A stretch of DNA of 64,000 nt from positions 62,001-126,000 of the forward strand of contig JAYKIL010000014.1 of the NCBI GenBank assembly GCA_035284745.1, written 5' to 3'. The position numbers were made by a program, and so were the translations under genes. Numbering within the stretch: the first letter of the stretch is position 1; the number at the start of each line of letters is the position of its first letter. Below, in pieces: positions 36,071 through 44,950 of this stretch. A model generated the notes under the pieces. That model made no database searches, was not told the DNA's origin, and was given only the letters and a program-made list of their open reading frames with translations. Source of the stretch: JAYKJB01 sp035284745 [NCBI: Candidatus Sericytochromatia bacterium]. Its GTDB lineage: Bacteria > Cyanobacteriota > Sericytochromatia > S15B-MN24.

Positions 36071-37030
36071 GTGTGCCACCAAGCTTTCGTCCGCTGGTCA
36101 ATGCCTGTTTACGCCCTGCTGCTCTCTGCGTGCACTATCAACGCGACGGCGACGCTTCCCGGACAGAACACCCCAGGCTCATCCCCCAGCAAACAACAAC
36201 CAAGCAATCCCGCTCCAAAGAGCCCCACCCCGCCGCCACAGCCGACGGCCGTGACGACTGCATCGCCAAGCAGCGAGCCTGGCACCGCAGCTGCAGACGG
36301 TCTCAAAGAGATTGAGCCCAACAACGACTTCAATGCCGCCACGCTTCTGCCGATTGGACAGGTGCTTACGGGAATCGCAGGCAAAGACGACGAGGGTGAT
36401 TACTTCACCGTGACCACCCCGGAGGGCAGACAAGCGGGGTGGTTGAAATTGACCATTGAGGAAAACGACAATGAATTTTCTCCGTGGTTCAAAGTTTACA
36501 GCAAAGCCAAAAAGCAACTTCTCGATCGCTATGGCAGCGAGACGGAGACCCCATTTTCCGTGCAGGTAAGGGCCAATCCTGGAACCCAATACTACGTCAA
36601 TTTGGGGGACGGCAATGGTCAACCCTACAAGCTAGAAGCATCGTTCACACCCGTGGCGGACCCGAACGAACCCAATCAGGACTTTGATCAGGCGACCTCG
36701 CTTGATTTGGGTAAGCTGACCAAATTTGCCCCTTTCTCCGCGGCCGACGCGGCTGAGGAGGAGGATATTGATATGTTCAAATGTACGCTGCCTGCGGATA
36801 AGTCGAACCTGCGTATTCGGATTACCAACAACACCACGGCCCAAGAACCCGATTACTACTGGATCAAAATCTACGACAGCAGCAAAAAAGAAATCAAGCA
36901 AAAATATGGCATGGAACGGGAAGACATCGACTACGTCTTCGAGGGCACCGCAGGAAACCAGTACTATATTGCCGTCACGGCAGGAGGAAACCCATCGGCA
37001 CTCAGCGACCTGGTGGTCACGGCCGAATAA
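36071..37030 (+). CDS. Lipoprotein with two PPC-like domains
   Basis: A 319-aa exported protein. The lipobox LLSAC gives a lipidated Cys near residue 21, followed by a Ser/Pro/Thr-rich spacer to about residue 75. Two repeats then resemble pre-peptidase C-terminal (PPC) domains: IEPNNDFNAATLLPIG...DDEGDYFTV and DPNEPNQDFDQATSLDLG...EEDIDMFKCTLP, each ending in an aromatic-rich strand (TQYYVNLG; NQYYIAVTAG). PPC domains usually accompany secreted peptidases; none is fused here, but a clostripain-like lipoprotein is encoded divergently. GTG at 36071 has GAGGAA 8 nt upstream; an ATG at 36101 is the alternative. Confidence 0.78.
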   Translation: MCHQAFVRWSMPVYALLLSACTINATATLPGQNTPGSSPSKQQPSNPAPKSPTPPPQPTAVTTASPSSEPGTAAADGLKEIEPNNDFNAATLLPIGQVLTGIAGKDDEGDYFTVTTPEGRQAGWLKLTIEENDNEFSPWFKVYSKAKKQLLDRYGSETETPFSVQVRANPGTQYYVNLGDGNGQPYKLEASFTPVADPNEPNQDFDQATSLDLGKLTKFAPFSAADAAEEEDIDMFKCTLPADKSNLRIRITNNTTAQEPDYYWIKIYDSSKKEIKQKYGMEREDIDYVFEGTAGNQYYIAVTAGGNPSALSDLVVTAE

Positions 37031-37044
37031 ACGAGGACGCCTTG

Positions 37045-37072
37045 GCCCCTGGGCTGTCCCAGGGGCTTTTTT
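37045..37072 (+). terminator. Rho-independent terminator of the PPC lipoprotein gene
   Basis: A perfect 9-bp stem (37045-37053 with 37058-37066), loop CTGT and six T. It starts 15 nt after the stop codon. Confidence 0.92.
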
Positions 37073-37108
37073 CATTCGCGGCGCAGACCTCGTCCCGCCA
37101 TTGGGGGT

Positions 37109-40100
37109 TTAGGCGCGGCGGATGGCGTTCTGGTAGGCCGCCTCGAAAGTATCACTCGGAGGCAACCCCAGATTGGCCTTCATGGCTCTGCGACAATCCC
37201 AGTACACTTGACGAACGCGCTCCGTACGTCCCATTTCAATTTGAAGGTGCATCAAGGCCACGTAAACCTCTTCAGAGGTCGGCGCAACGGCCATGGCCCG
37301 TTGCAGGTGCTGCTCCGCCAGCGTAAACGCTCCCAATCCTTTGAAATGAGCCGCAAGCCAAAGCAACGCACTGAGCGCCTGCTGGCGATACTGCTCCCGT
37401 TCCGCCTCGAAAAAGTGGCTGAAAAGTCCATCATCGAGCAAGGTCCCGCGATAATGGCTCAAAGCCTCCTCATAGGCAGCGACTGCCTGCAAGGAATCCA
37501 TTTCACGCAAGGCATCCCCTTTCCGGATGGCCTCATCAAAGGCACCGACATCGAGATAAGCGACCGCATTCCAGTCCAGGAGATAGCGGTCATCATGAGT
37601 GAGCACGTAGCGCGAACCCTGCCCCTTGGACAGATTGGGCTCAAGCACCCGCCTCAAGGCCGAAATATCGACCTTCAATGTGGTCATCGCAGCGGGCGTC
37701 ATTTCATCGCCCCCCAGCAGGTCCAGCATCTGGGATAACAAAAGCCCCCGAGAATATAACGACAACCCAGCCAGCACCAATTTGGCTTTACGGCGCGGCC
37801 AATAATCGATCAAAACGCCATCAAGCCTCACTTCCAACGTTCCAAAACAGCGCAAGGTGAGAGCCCCTTGGGGTGTCATGGGGTCGAATGGGGGCGAAGC
37901 GCCTGCACCCGAAACGCTGAGCGCCCGTGGCGGCTCCTGGGTTTCTCGGCCCACACGGTTTGCGCGAGGCGTGCCCAGTAACTCGATCGTGTCGCTGAAC
38001 GAGGGAACGACAGAGGCCAGTTCTTCCCAGAGGCTCTGATCAGCCCCGAGCAGGAACGAGTAGCCGTGTTGCTCGACCAGCCCCAGCGCATCCTGAACAG
38101 CGGCCAGCGCCTCTTTCTCGCGTCCCGCGGCCCGGCACGTCGCAGCCTGATACAACAAGGTGCGTGCCAAATGCAAAGTGGCCCGCTGCACTCGAAAACC
38201 TTCGACAGCGCGCTTCCAAAGGGCCACCGCGCCATCGATGTCACCCTCTAAATGCAATGCTCGGGCCAGCGGTGGGAGTAACACCAGGTCGTAGATCAGC
38301 GCGCCAGGGCACTCGACAATCTCAGCAGTGTGTTTTCGAATCTTTCCAAGCTGCCGACGCACCAGCCATAGCCACAATTGCCGTTCGAGAGCGACCTTTC
38401 TTCCTTCGGGATTCTCCGCGCGTACGAAAGTGTCGTGACTTCTCGCCAATACGCTCTCAGCCTCCTTGAAATTACCCCGCAATTGGTACCAAAAACCAAG
38501 CGTCGCATAGGCGCAAGCCACGTCGTGCCAGTCCATCTCATCCATCCAGTGGGTCGGCAGAGAGCGAAAAAACTGTGTCGCAGGCTCAATTTCTCCTCGC
38601 AGCAACCACAAGTGGGCCTGCATGAAACGCGCAAAGAGCAAATAAGGGCCAAACGACCACGTATGCGCCAGCTCCACGGCCGCGATGATATGCCGGTCGG
38701 CTGCTTCCAATTCACCCCAGTGCAGAGAAATTGTGTAGAGGTTCAGTTGGGCAATGCAGTGCGAGGCGGCCACCTCGATATTTCCACCGACAGGAATTTT
38801 CAAGACGGCCCCGTTATGGCGAGCCATTTCAGCGAGTTCACCCCTTTGCTCACAATACAGACCCCGCGCCAACGAGAGATCCGCTCGGTCCTCATCTCGC
38901 GCTGTGTCATCAGCATCCAAGGCCAAAAACGTGGCCGTCAAACTGTCCCGCAGCCCTTCGTGGAGCAACGCGATGGTGGCTTGTCGCACCCGCACTTGGA
39001 AGAGGCCTGCACGGTCATTTTTAAGCGCGAATAGATGACTCGCGCGCTCGTAAAAGGTGGTGGCCTGAACCTGTTGACCTGCGCGGGACAACAGGTGCCC
39101 TTGCCATACCTGCAATACAGGTTCTTGAGCCGCGACGGGCGCTGGAAAATCATTCAACCATCGCTGAATCTGTGCCTGTCGCCCAGAAAATCGCATCAGG
39201 GGAAACACCCTCTCACACGCTGCGACGGCAGGTGTCCAAGAATGCGCCGCCACCCAGTGAGAAAAAGCGCGTTCTGGTTGAAGAGCGAAATAGTGGGCTG
39301 CTTGCTGATGCCAGGCCACGCGCTTCTCGCGAGCGTCTACACGGGCCCCCTCTGCCAACAAGAAGTCTCGTAAGTAGGTGGGAAAACGATAACTGGCTCC
39401 ATCCGCCAAACGGCGAACCAGGTGCGCAGCCTCCAACGATGCCAGCCAATCCGCCGAGGAGTCCACTTGAAAGATGTCCCGGCACACATCAGGGGTACAA
39501 TCGCTCAGAATCGCGATCTGACGCATAAAATCACGCAGGGCCTCCGGCTGGGCCCCATACAATTCTTCTGCCACATACTCGGTTAACGGTTCAACCCCCG
39601 CGGTTCGCGGATCAAGGGTCAGTTCACGAGACTCCTCCACCGCGGTCGCCAAATCCAGCCCCAAGGGCCAGCCGTCCAGGCCGGTCGCTTTCTTCCACCA
39701 CGCGTTCGGAATCGGTCGCCCCCTGGCGCGGCGACGCATAAACTCCACCTCTTCCTCGGAGGAAAAACGCAAAATTTCTTCTGTCAAGACACGCACATAG
39801 CCATAGGCCTGCGCCCGCCCCATCGGCAACTGCACACGCTCACGTGAACTCAACAACATCTGAAACCCTGGGGGCAACTTATCGAAAAAATAGCTCAGAG
39901 CCCTGAGAACTTCTGGGCATCCTGACTGCAAATGATGCACGTCGTCCAACACCAAGAGAAACTCAGGCAGGTTAAAGGCGGCCAGCGTTTGAAAGAAACG
40001 CTGCCAGAGCAAACGTGGCTCGAAACGCTCTGCGGTCAGCAGAGCGTTCAGTTCGCCACCGAATTGGGGAACGTGCGCACGTACCCCGGCCACAAGGTAA

Positions 40101-40342
40101 AGAAAAAATGTGGAGACATCGGCATCGTGAGGGTCAAGAGAAAACCAAACAATCGGCACCCCCGCGGCCTGTCGGGGCATGACCAGACTCAATAGCCCAA
40201 GCGTCTTTCCATAACCCGGACCAGCCACCAAGAAGACCCAGGGAGGTATCTTTGACGCCGAAGGAAAAAAGTCTCGCGACAATGCGTCACGTGGCAAGGT
40301 CGGCACCGCCAGTTTGGAAGAGAGTATCCAGGCTTCTGGCAA
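37109..40342 (-). CDS. Large ATPase/TPR/BTAD transcriptional regulator (MalT/SARP-like)
   Basis: A 1077-aa putative transcription factor. Residues 30-260 are a STAND-type NTPase: Walker A GPGYGKT (41-47) and Walker B FLLVLDDVHHL. A winged-helix-like region and a long TPR superhelix (about 330-780) follow. The C-terminus begins with an OmpR-like DNA-binding domain (TLRCFGTLEVRLDG...PRRKAKLVLAGL, about 830-905) and ends in a BTAD domain (YLDVGAFDEAI...AVAAYEEALSHYRGTLL to the end), as in SARP activators. MalT instead has a LuxR domain, so this is a different mix. The TTG start has GGAG upstream. It lies 16 nt after the DUF350 gene, in an apparent operon with sppA. Confidence 0.85.
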   Translation of the reverse strand: MPEAWILSSKLAVPTLPRDALSRDFFPSASKIPPWVFLVAGPGYGKTLGLLSLVMPRQAAGVPIVWFSLDPHDADVSTFFLYLVAGVRAHVPQFGGELNALLTAERFEPRLLWQRFFQTLAAFNLPEFLLVLDDVHHLQSGCPEVLRALSYFFDKLPPGFQMLLSSRERVQLPMGRAQAYGYVRVLTEEILRFSSEEEVEFMRRRARGRPIPNAWWKKATGLDGWPLGLDLATAVEESRELTLDPRTAGVEPLTEYVAEELYGAQPEALRDFMRQIAILSDCTPDVCRDIFQVDSSADWLASLEAAHLVRRLADGASYRFPTYLRDFLLAEGARVDAREKRVAWHQQAAHYFALQPERAFSHWVAAHSWTPAVAACERVFPLMRFSGRQAQIQRWLNDFPAPVAAQEPVLQVWQGHLLSRAGQQVQATTFYERASHLFALKNDRAGLFQVRVRQATIALLHEGLRDSLTATFLALDADDTARDEDRADLSLARGLYCEQRGELAEMARHNGAVLKIPVGGNIEVAASHCIAQLNLYTISLHWGELEAADRHIIAAVELAHTWSFGPYLLFARFMQAHLWLLRGEIEPATQFFRSLPTHWMDEMDWHDVACAYATLGFWYQLRGNFKEAESVLARSHDTFVRAENPEGRKVALERQLWLWLVRRQLGKIRKHTAEIVECPGALIYDLVLLPPLARALHLEGDIDGAVALWKRAVEGFRVQRATLHLARTLLYQAATCRAAGREKEALAAVQDALGLVEQHGYSFLLGADQSLWEELASVVPSFSDTIELLGTPRANRVGRETQEPPRALSVSGAGASPPFDPMTPQGALTLRCFGTLEVRLDGVLIDYWPRRKAKLVLAGLSLYSRGLLLSQMLDLLGGDEMTPAAMTTLKVDISALRRVLEPNLSKGQGSRYVLTHDDRYLLDWNAVAYLDVGAFDEAIRKGDALREMDSLQAVAAYEEALSHYRGTLLDDGLFSHFFEAEREQYRQQALSALLWLAAHFKGLGAFTLAEQHLQRAMAVAPTSEEVYVALMHLQIEMGRTERVRQVYWDCRRAMKANLGLPPSDTFEAAYQNAIRRA

Positions 40343-40358
40343 GGCCTTCTCCGTAGAT

Positions 40359-41207
40359 TCAGGCGGCGCTCATCAACAACAGCGCGAAACCGACATAGGT
40401 GAATCCTTCCAACACGCCGACGCCAACATTTCTGTCCACCGCAATTTCTTGGTTGAGATTTCTGAAGCCTAACAGAACACCGTTTACAACCAACGAGCGA
40501 ACCGGCCACAGCAAAAGCAGCGGAGCACACCAAATTAAGAACGTACGTACCTCCGCGACCCAATCCGTACCCAATGCCGCGAAATCTCCCAAGACAGCGT
40601 TGTGGATGATCATACCCATCGCGACCAACGCGCCCGCGTACCCCGAAGCAGCGGCCAAATTTTTATTCTCCACAATCTCCCGATGCAAATCGTAGGGCGT
40701 GATAAATTCGAACACGTGGGCCATTATCGCCAACACCGCTTGCCCCAAAACTTGGAAAAGCAAGAGTGCCACCCACGCCATCAGGCCACTGCCCTCGCCA
40801 CGAACCGCGCCATTAAAGATGAAGCCTGTCGCCACGAAGGTGGCGGCCAACACGACCGCGGCCGACACATTGTGATTCTCCACGATATCTCGGCTCAGAC
40901 GAATGCCTCCGACCAGCGGGGCCGCGAACAGCGAAAGGAAAAGGAGCAGCACTCCGGCAAAGCCGAAGGCCGCAAAACCGATCATGTCGGCCAGAACACC
41001 CGAACCCGGAGAGGCCGCAACCCCGGACAGGGCGATAAATACGCCCAAAAAATACCCCGCCAACGTGACAGCGACAGCCGGGTTGTCATGGGTCGTCAGC
41101 TCCGTATTCATGTCACGCCGCAACACCACGCCCCACAGTTGCTTGGCGAGCCAAAGGAGAAACAAGGCTTCAAGCAGAATGGCAGTCAGGGCAAAATAGC
41201 GTTCCAA
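40359..41207 (-). CDS. DUF350-family membrane protein
   Basis: A 282-aa inner-membrane protein with about eight hydrophobic segments arranged as internal repeats. Each repeat holds an acidic-basic loop such as ELTTHDNPAVAVTLAGYFLG, REIVENKNLAAASGYAGALVA and QEIAVDRNVGVGVLEGFTYVG. This is the repeated DUF350 pattern. Function is unknown; related proteins occur beside spermidine-linked enzymes and stress genes. It sits between the sppA-like gene (18 nt upstream) and the large regulator (16 nt downstream), so all three are probably co-transcribed. Confidence 0.85.
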   Translation of the reverse strand: MERYFALTAILLEALFLLWLAKQLWGVVLRRDMNTELTTHDNPAVAVTLAGYFLGVFIALSGVAASPGSGVLADMIGFAAFGFAGVLLLFLSLFAAPLVGGIRLSRDIVENHNVSAAVVLAATFVATGFIFNGAVRGEGSGLMAWVALLLFQVLGQAVLAIMAHVFEFITPYDLHREIVENKNLAAASGYAGALVAMGMIIHNAVLGDFAALGTDWVAEVRTFLIWCAPLLLLWPVRSLVVNGVLLGFRNLNQEIAVDRNVGVGVLEGFTYVGFALLLMSAA

Positions 41208-41225
41208 AAGAGGTCTCCTTTGCGG

Positions 41226-43646
41226 CTACTCGATGGAAGTCACGTCAAGGGTGGGGGCAATCAACCAGGTTTTAGTCTGAGCGTAGCGACGCAGGCTTTC
41301 AACCGTTCGTTTGAGACGAACGTCCATATTGCTGTCATCGAATGACTGCCACAATGATCCGGGCTTCGGATAAAATTCAACGACCGAACGCACAGGGTCG
41401 AGACCCGCCATCTGACGCGCATCCGACATCGCCACCTCCAACCCGCCAAAGCGATCGACAAGGCCATTTTGAACGGCCCTGTTCCCGGACCAGACACGTC
41501 CTTGCGCCAGTTCATCGACGCGACTCGGCGCCATCCGCCTGCCGGTCGCCACCCGCTCTAAGAACTGGCCGTAGGTGTAGCGGGCCTGGTCCTTTAACAT
41601 CAACATTTCCTGCTCTGTCAGAGCCCGCACGCCGGTATCCATGTCTGCGTGGGGTCCGCGCTGCAACGTCTGCGTTGCAATCCCAATCTTGTCGAGCAAG
41701 CCCTTTACCGCAAAATGACCCGTGAATACCCCAATCGAGCCCGTGATGGTTCCGGGTTCTGCGTAGATTCGCGCCCCGTTCGCTGCGACCCAGTAACCGC
41801 CCGAGGCCGCCACCGTTCCCATCGAGATGATGACAGGTTTGTTCGCGAGTCGCAGCAAGTCGATTTCTCGCCCTATCTCGTCCGCCGCAACGGCATCTCC
41901 GCCCGGAGAATCGACCCGTATGACAACCGCCTTCACACGGTCATTTCGACGCAAGTCTCGGAGCGCGCGTGTCACCGTCGCCGAACCCGAGGACGGACCA
42001 TCCAGCAATCCCCCACCGCTGCTCTCACCTCGCTGAATGGCCCCGTCAATGGTCACCACCGCGAGAACATCGGGAATGGCCCACGTCTCAGGTTTATATT
42101 CAACCAAGTGATAGGTGTTGGCTCCTTGCCGCTCAAACAAATCAGGCACTTGGTCAGGATAAGCCACCTCATCCACGAGGCCTTTCTCCTTCGCGACCGA
42201 GGGCGTCAGGATTCCACGGACAACAAATCGCTCCAGTTCGTTGCGGTTTAATTTCCGCGACGCAGCAATCGCCTCGAGAATGCCTTGATACGCATCGTCG
42301 AGCAAGGCCTTCTCCTGCTCCACGGCAGGGTCGCTCAGTCCCTTGCGCGTGTACTGCTCAGGCGCAGACTTGTATTTGCCAATTCCTACAAACTGAGGCT
42401 CTACCCCCAGTTTTTCGAAAATTCCTTTGAAAAAAGTGCTCGTGATGGACAAGCCACGCAGGTCAAGACCCCCTGCAGGGTGCATCACCACCTTGTCGGC
42501 TGCCACCGCGAGATAGTATTCGGGCATCGACGGATCCGTCACATAGGCAACAGTCGGTTTCCCAGACAACTTAAAATCGGCCAGAGCATCGCGCAACTCT
42601 TGCAAGAGCGCCAGACCTGCCCCAATTTGGCGCAGATCGAGCACCAGTCCCGTAACATTTGAATCCGCCTTAGCATCAGCAATGCGACGGGTCAGGTGCA
42701 GTACGCCAGGATAGCGATCCTGGCGCAACTCAATCAGGCTTTGCGGGGTATCCTGCAGGTCCCCCTCTAGGCGCACATAGGCCATTCGCGAGCGTCCCAA
42801 ACCCAAAGAGCGCCGCGGCTCCAGATCGCTCGAGGTGAGGTATGCCACATCGCTGCCCCCCACCCGGCTCGTAACCCCGCTGATGAAGCCCGTTCCCAAT
42901 TGTCCCCATTGCAAACCCAGGCCCACACTCGCATTGAGGGTCCGATCCGCCAGCGCTCGAACTGTTACGCCAGGCCAGGGTTCCACTTGCAAGCCGAGCC
43001 ACGGAACAATCGATTCAGCCGGCATCCCCTCCTGCCACGTCGCATCCATCGAGAGTGTCACACGCTCAGTACCTGGGCGTATGCCCAATCCCGCGCGATA
43101 CTGCCGTTTTAAAATTCCGGAGCCAGAAGTGGCAGAGGTCGCCCCTAACAGCGGCTGGTTGAGGTGATGCGCGCTCAAGCCTGCCGCGAGCCAACCTGCC
43201 GGGCGATACAGCAAAGAGAGACTCATATCGGGGCTGTTTCCCCCGAGACCATCCATAAATTGCAGGTAACCAAAACGCCCGCCGAGCGCCAGGCCGCCGA
43301 ATAGCTCCGAACTGGCGGCAAGACTGAACGCGTTGAGAAAACGGTTTCCCGGGGTTCGCCATTGCTGCCAGCCGAACCCTCCGCCCCCTCCGGCCAAAAA
43401 AAGGTTGGTCTGGTCCAAACCGTTCGTAGAACGACTGACGAACAATTCCGAACTCCGCTGAAAGGTCAACGCAGCGGGGTTAACGACCAGGGCAGAGGCG
43501 TCCTCCAACGTCGCGACCGAGCTCAAAGACCCGAGTTCTCGGGGCAGGAAATTCTCTTCCGCCCGAACAGGGACTGGCGTCACGAAAAAAGCGGCGGTCA
43601 GAATACCACCCAAGCGTCGAAAGCGCGTGCCACTGACTCGACCCAT
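41226..43646 (-). CDS. sppA: SppA-type signal peptide peptidase (S49) with N-terminal barrel-like domain
   Basis: An 806-aa protein. A signal peptide ends near PVRAEE. Residues about 30-290 are Gly- and aromatic-rich beta sequence (ELFGGLALGGRFGYLQF, SLLYRPAGWLAAGLSAHHL) resembling an outer-membrane barrel of the PorV/UPF0164 kind. The remaining 500 residues are a 67K-type SppA with two S49 domains: GKYKSAPEQYTRKG carries the catalytic Lys, and TVAASGGYWVAANG the catalytic Ser. SppA digests leftover signal peptides and membrane proteins. Such a fused barrel is unusual. I chose the ATG at 43646 with GGAGG upstream; the open frame to 43778 has no ribosome site. A promoter with a central dyad lies at 43737-43765. 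Confidence 0.87.
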   Translation of the reverse strand: MGRVSGTRFRRLGGILTAAFFVTPVPVRAEENFLPRELGSLSSVATLEDASALVVNPAALTFQRSSELFVSRSTNGLDQTNLFLAGGGGGFGWQQWRTPGNRFLNAFSLAASSELFGGLALGGRFGYLQFMDGLGGNSPDMSLSLLYRPAGWLAAGLSAHHLNQPLLGATSATSGSGILKRQYRAGLGIRPGTERVTLSMDATWQEGMPAESIVPWLGLQVEPWPGVTVRALADRTLNASVGLGLQWGQLGTGFISGVTSRVGGSDVAYLTSSDLEPRRSLGLGRSRMAYVRLEGDLQDTPQSLIELRQDRYPGVLHLTRRIADAKADSNVTGLVLDLRQIGAGLALLQELRDALADFKLSGKPTVAYVTDPSMPEYYLAVAADKVVMHPAGGLDLRGLSITSTFFKGIFEKLGVEPQFVGIGKYKSAPEQYTRKGLSDPAVEQEKALLDDAYQGILEAIAASRKLNRNELERFVVRGILTPSVAKEKGLVDEVAYPDQVPDLFERQGANTYHLVEYKPETWAIPDVLAVVTIDGAIQRGESSGGGLLDGPSSGSATVTRALRDLRRNDRVKAVVIRVDSPGGDAVAADEIGREIDLLRLANKPVIISMGTVAASGGYWVAANGARIYAEPGTITGSIGVFTGHFAVKGLLDKIGIATQTLQRGPHADMDTGVRALTEQEMLMLKDQARYTYGQFLERVATGRRMAPSRVDELAQGRVWSGNRAVQNGLVDRFGGLEVAMSDARQMAGLDPVRSVVEFYPKPGSLWQSFDDSNMDVRLKRTVESLRRYAQTKTWLIAPTLDVTSIE

Positions 43647-43736
43647 GCGCCCTTGCCTCCTAAACTCGCTCGGAGGCGTCCGCCCCTCGGAATGCCGGCC
43701 CCGTAGCCCCTGGGATTGAAAGAAACCGGCGCTCGT

Positions 43737-43765
43737 AGTATAGCCTGCAAGCCAGCAGGCGTAAA
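43737..43765 (-). promoter_or_regulatory. Promoter of the sppA operon with an operator-like dyad
   Basis: On the minus strand TTTACG (43765-43760) and TATACT (43742-43737) are 17 nt apart, matching 4/6 and 5/6. The spacer is almost wholly an inverted repeat, GCCTGC and GCAGGC around six bases (43743-43760), in the right place for a repressor or a spacer-binding activator. Confidence 0.5.
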
Positions 43766-43836
43766 GCAAGCACATCACCCCTCAGGGCCCCTCGGATTAA
43801 ACCATTAAGTTTTTTTAACGCATGTGACCCGGCGCA

Positions 43837-43865
43837 TTGCGACGCTTGCCCGTCGGGTTTACAAT
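43837..43865 (+). promoter_or_regulatory. Sigma-70-type promoter of the M15 peptidase-thrB unit
   Basis: TTGCGA (43837-43842) and TACAAT (43860-43865) are 17 nt apart, matching 4/6 and 5/6. Transcription would start near 43872, leaving a 44-nt leader. Confidence 0.55.
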
Positions 43866-43915
43866 AACTCGAAAATTTAATCTCCACGGCGTCATTTTTT
43901 CCGGGAAACACAGTT

Positions 43916-44950
43916 TTGGTGGTCATTTCACGTCTATTCCTCAGTGTCATCCTTTCCAGCGTCACCGCAGGGACGACGGCAGCCATGGCCGCCACCGGGG
44001 AAGAAATTGCGAGCACCTCTTTCAACCTTGTGGCCGCGACGGGCAAGCAAGGGAACCTTGCCGCTTTTTTTGGCGACGAAACAGGCCCTTCGCAACGATT
44101 TCGCCTCAGCCACGTCTCGGATTGGGTTGACATCGTCGTGCTGCAACCCGGAGAACGCTTTCCGCTGCAACCCGCGACGGTTGGGGAGAGCCAAGCGGCG
44201 ATCACGTGGCGTGCGCGTGGGGGGAAACTGGCTTACGGCGACCAAATTGCTGTTTGGACCGCCCCCCTGGAGGCGGGCGCGTATCCGCTCAAAGGTGCTG
44301 GGCTCATCGCGGGGCAGCGCGTAGAGCGCCAATTAACGATGTTGGTCACGGTCCCCGCTTCGAGAGTGAGTGGGGGAAAACTGAACGGTTATCCTATTGG
44401 AACCTATCCCCGGGGATTTGCGAGCAAAACCACCTTGACAGCCAGTCGCGGTGCGCGCGCCGACCGTTATACGGTACCTTCAGGCTTTATTGAGTTGAGC
44501 GCCGGGACGGCGGATGTCCGCGTCAGCCAGCACTACAACCTGAAAGACTTTCAAGGAAAAGACAATGCCGTTGGAGGCCGAAAGTATCTGTTTTTGGATT
44601 CCCGGCTGGTGGAGAAACTGGAGCGATTGATTGTCGCGCTCGATGCCCAGCCCCACAGGCAGAAAAAAATCCCCCTGATGAGCGCCTATCGGTCACCTTA
44701 CCTCAACAGGGCCATCGGCAACACCACGTCTCTTTCACGCCACACCTACGGGGACGCAGCGGACATGATCGTACAAGATCTCAACCGCGATGGGCGGACG
44801 GACGGCAAGGATGCGCGCCTGTTGTTTGCAGCGGTTGCCAAGTTAGATCACGAGACAGACCTGATCGGTGGCGGTGCCATTTACCCGCCGAACGGTGCCC
44901 ACGGCTACTTTGTACACACGGACACCCGCGGAAGTATCGCGCGGTGGTAA
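43916..44950 (+). CDS. Exported M15-like peptidase (YcbK/DUF882 type)
   Basis: A 344-aa protein with a signal peptide (ending near AAMAATGEE). The N-terminal half is beta-rich and unassigned. The C-terminal 140 residues resemble D-Ala-D-Ala peptidases of family M15: MSAYRSPYLNRAIG, then SRHTYGDAADM with zinc-binding His and Asp, and GYFVHTDTRG with the last His. LNRDGRTDGKDARL reads as an EF-hand-like calcium loop, which may insert in the active domain. It probably trims cell-wall peptides in the periplasm. The start is TTG at 43916 or GTG at 43919. Its end overlaps thrB by 7 nt. Confidence 0.78.
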   Translation: MVVISRLFLSVILSSVTAGTTAAMAATGEEIASTSFNLVAATGKQGNLAAFFGDETGPSQRFRLSHVSDWVDIVVLQPGERFPLQPATVGESQAAITWRARGGKLAYGDQIAVWTAPLEAGAYPLKGAGLIAGQRVERQLTMLVTVPASRVSGGKLNGYPIGTYPRGFASKTTLTASRGARADRYTVPSGFIELSAGTADVRVSQHYNLKDFQGKDNAVGGRKYLFLDSRLVEKLERLIVALDAQPHRQKKIPLMSAYRSPYLNRAIGNTTSLSRHTYGDAADMIVQDLNRDGRTDGKDARLLFAAVAKLDHETDLIGGGAIYPPNGAHGYFVHTDTRGSIARW

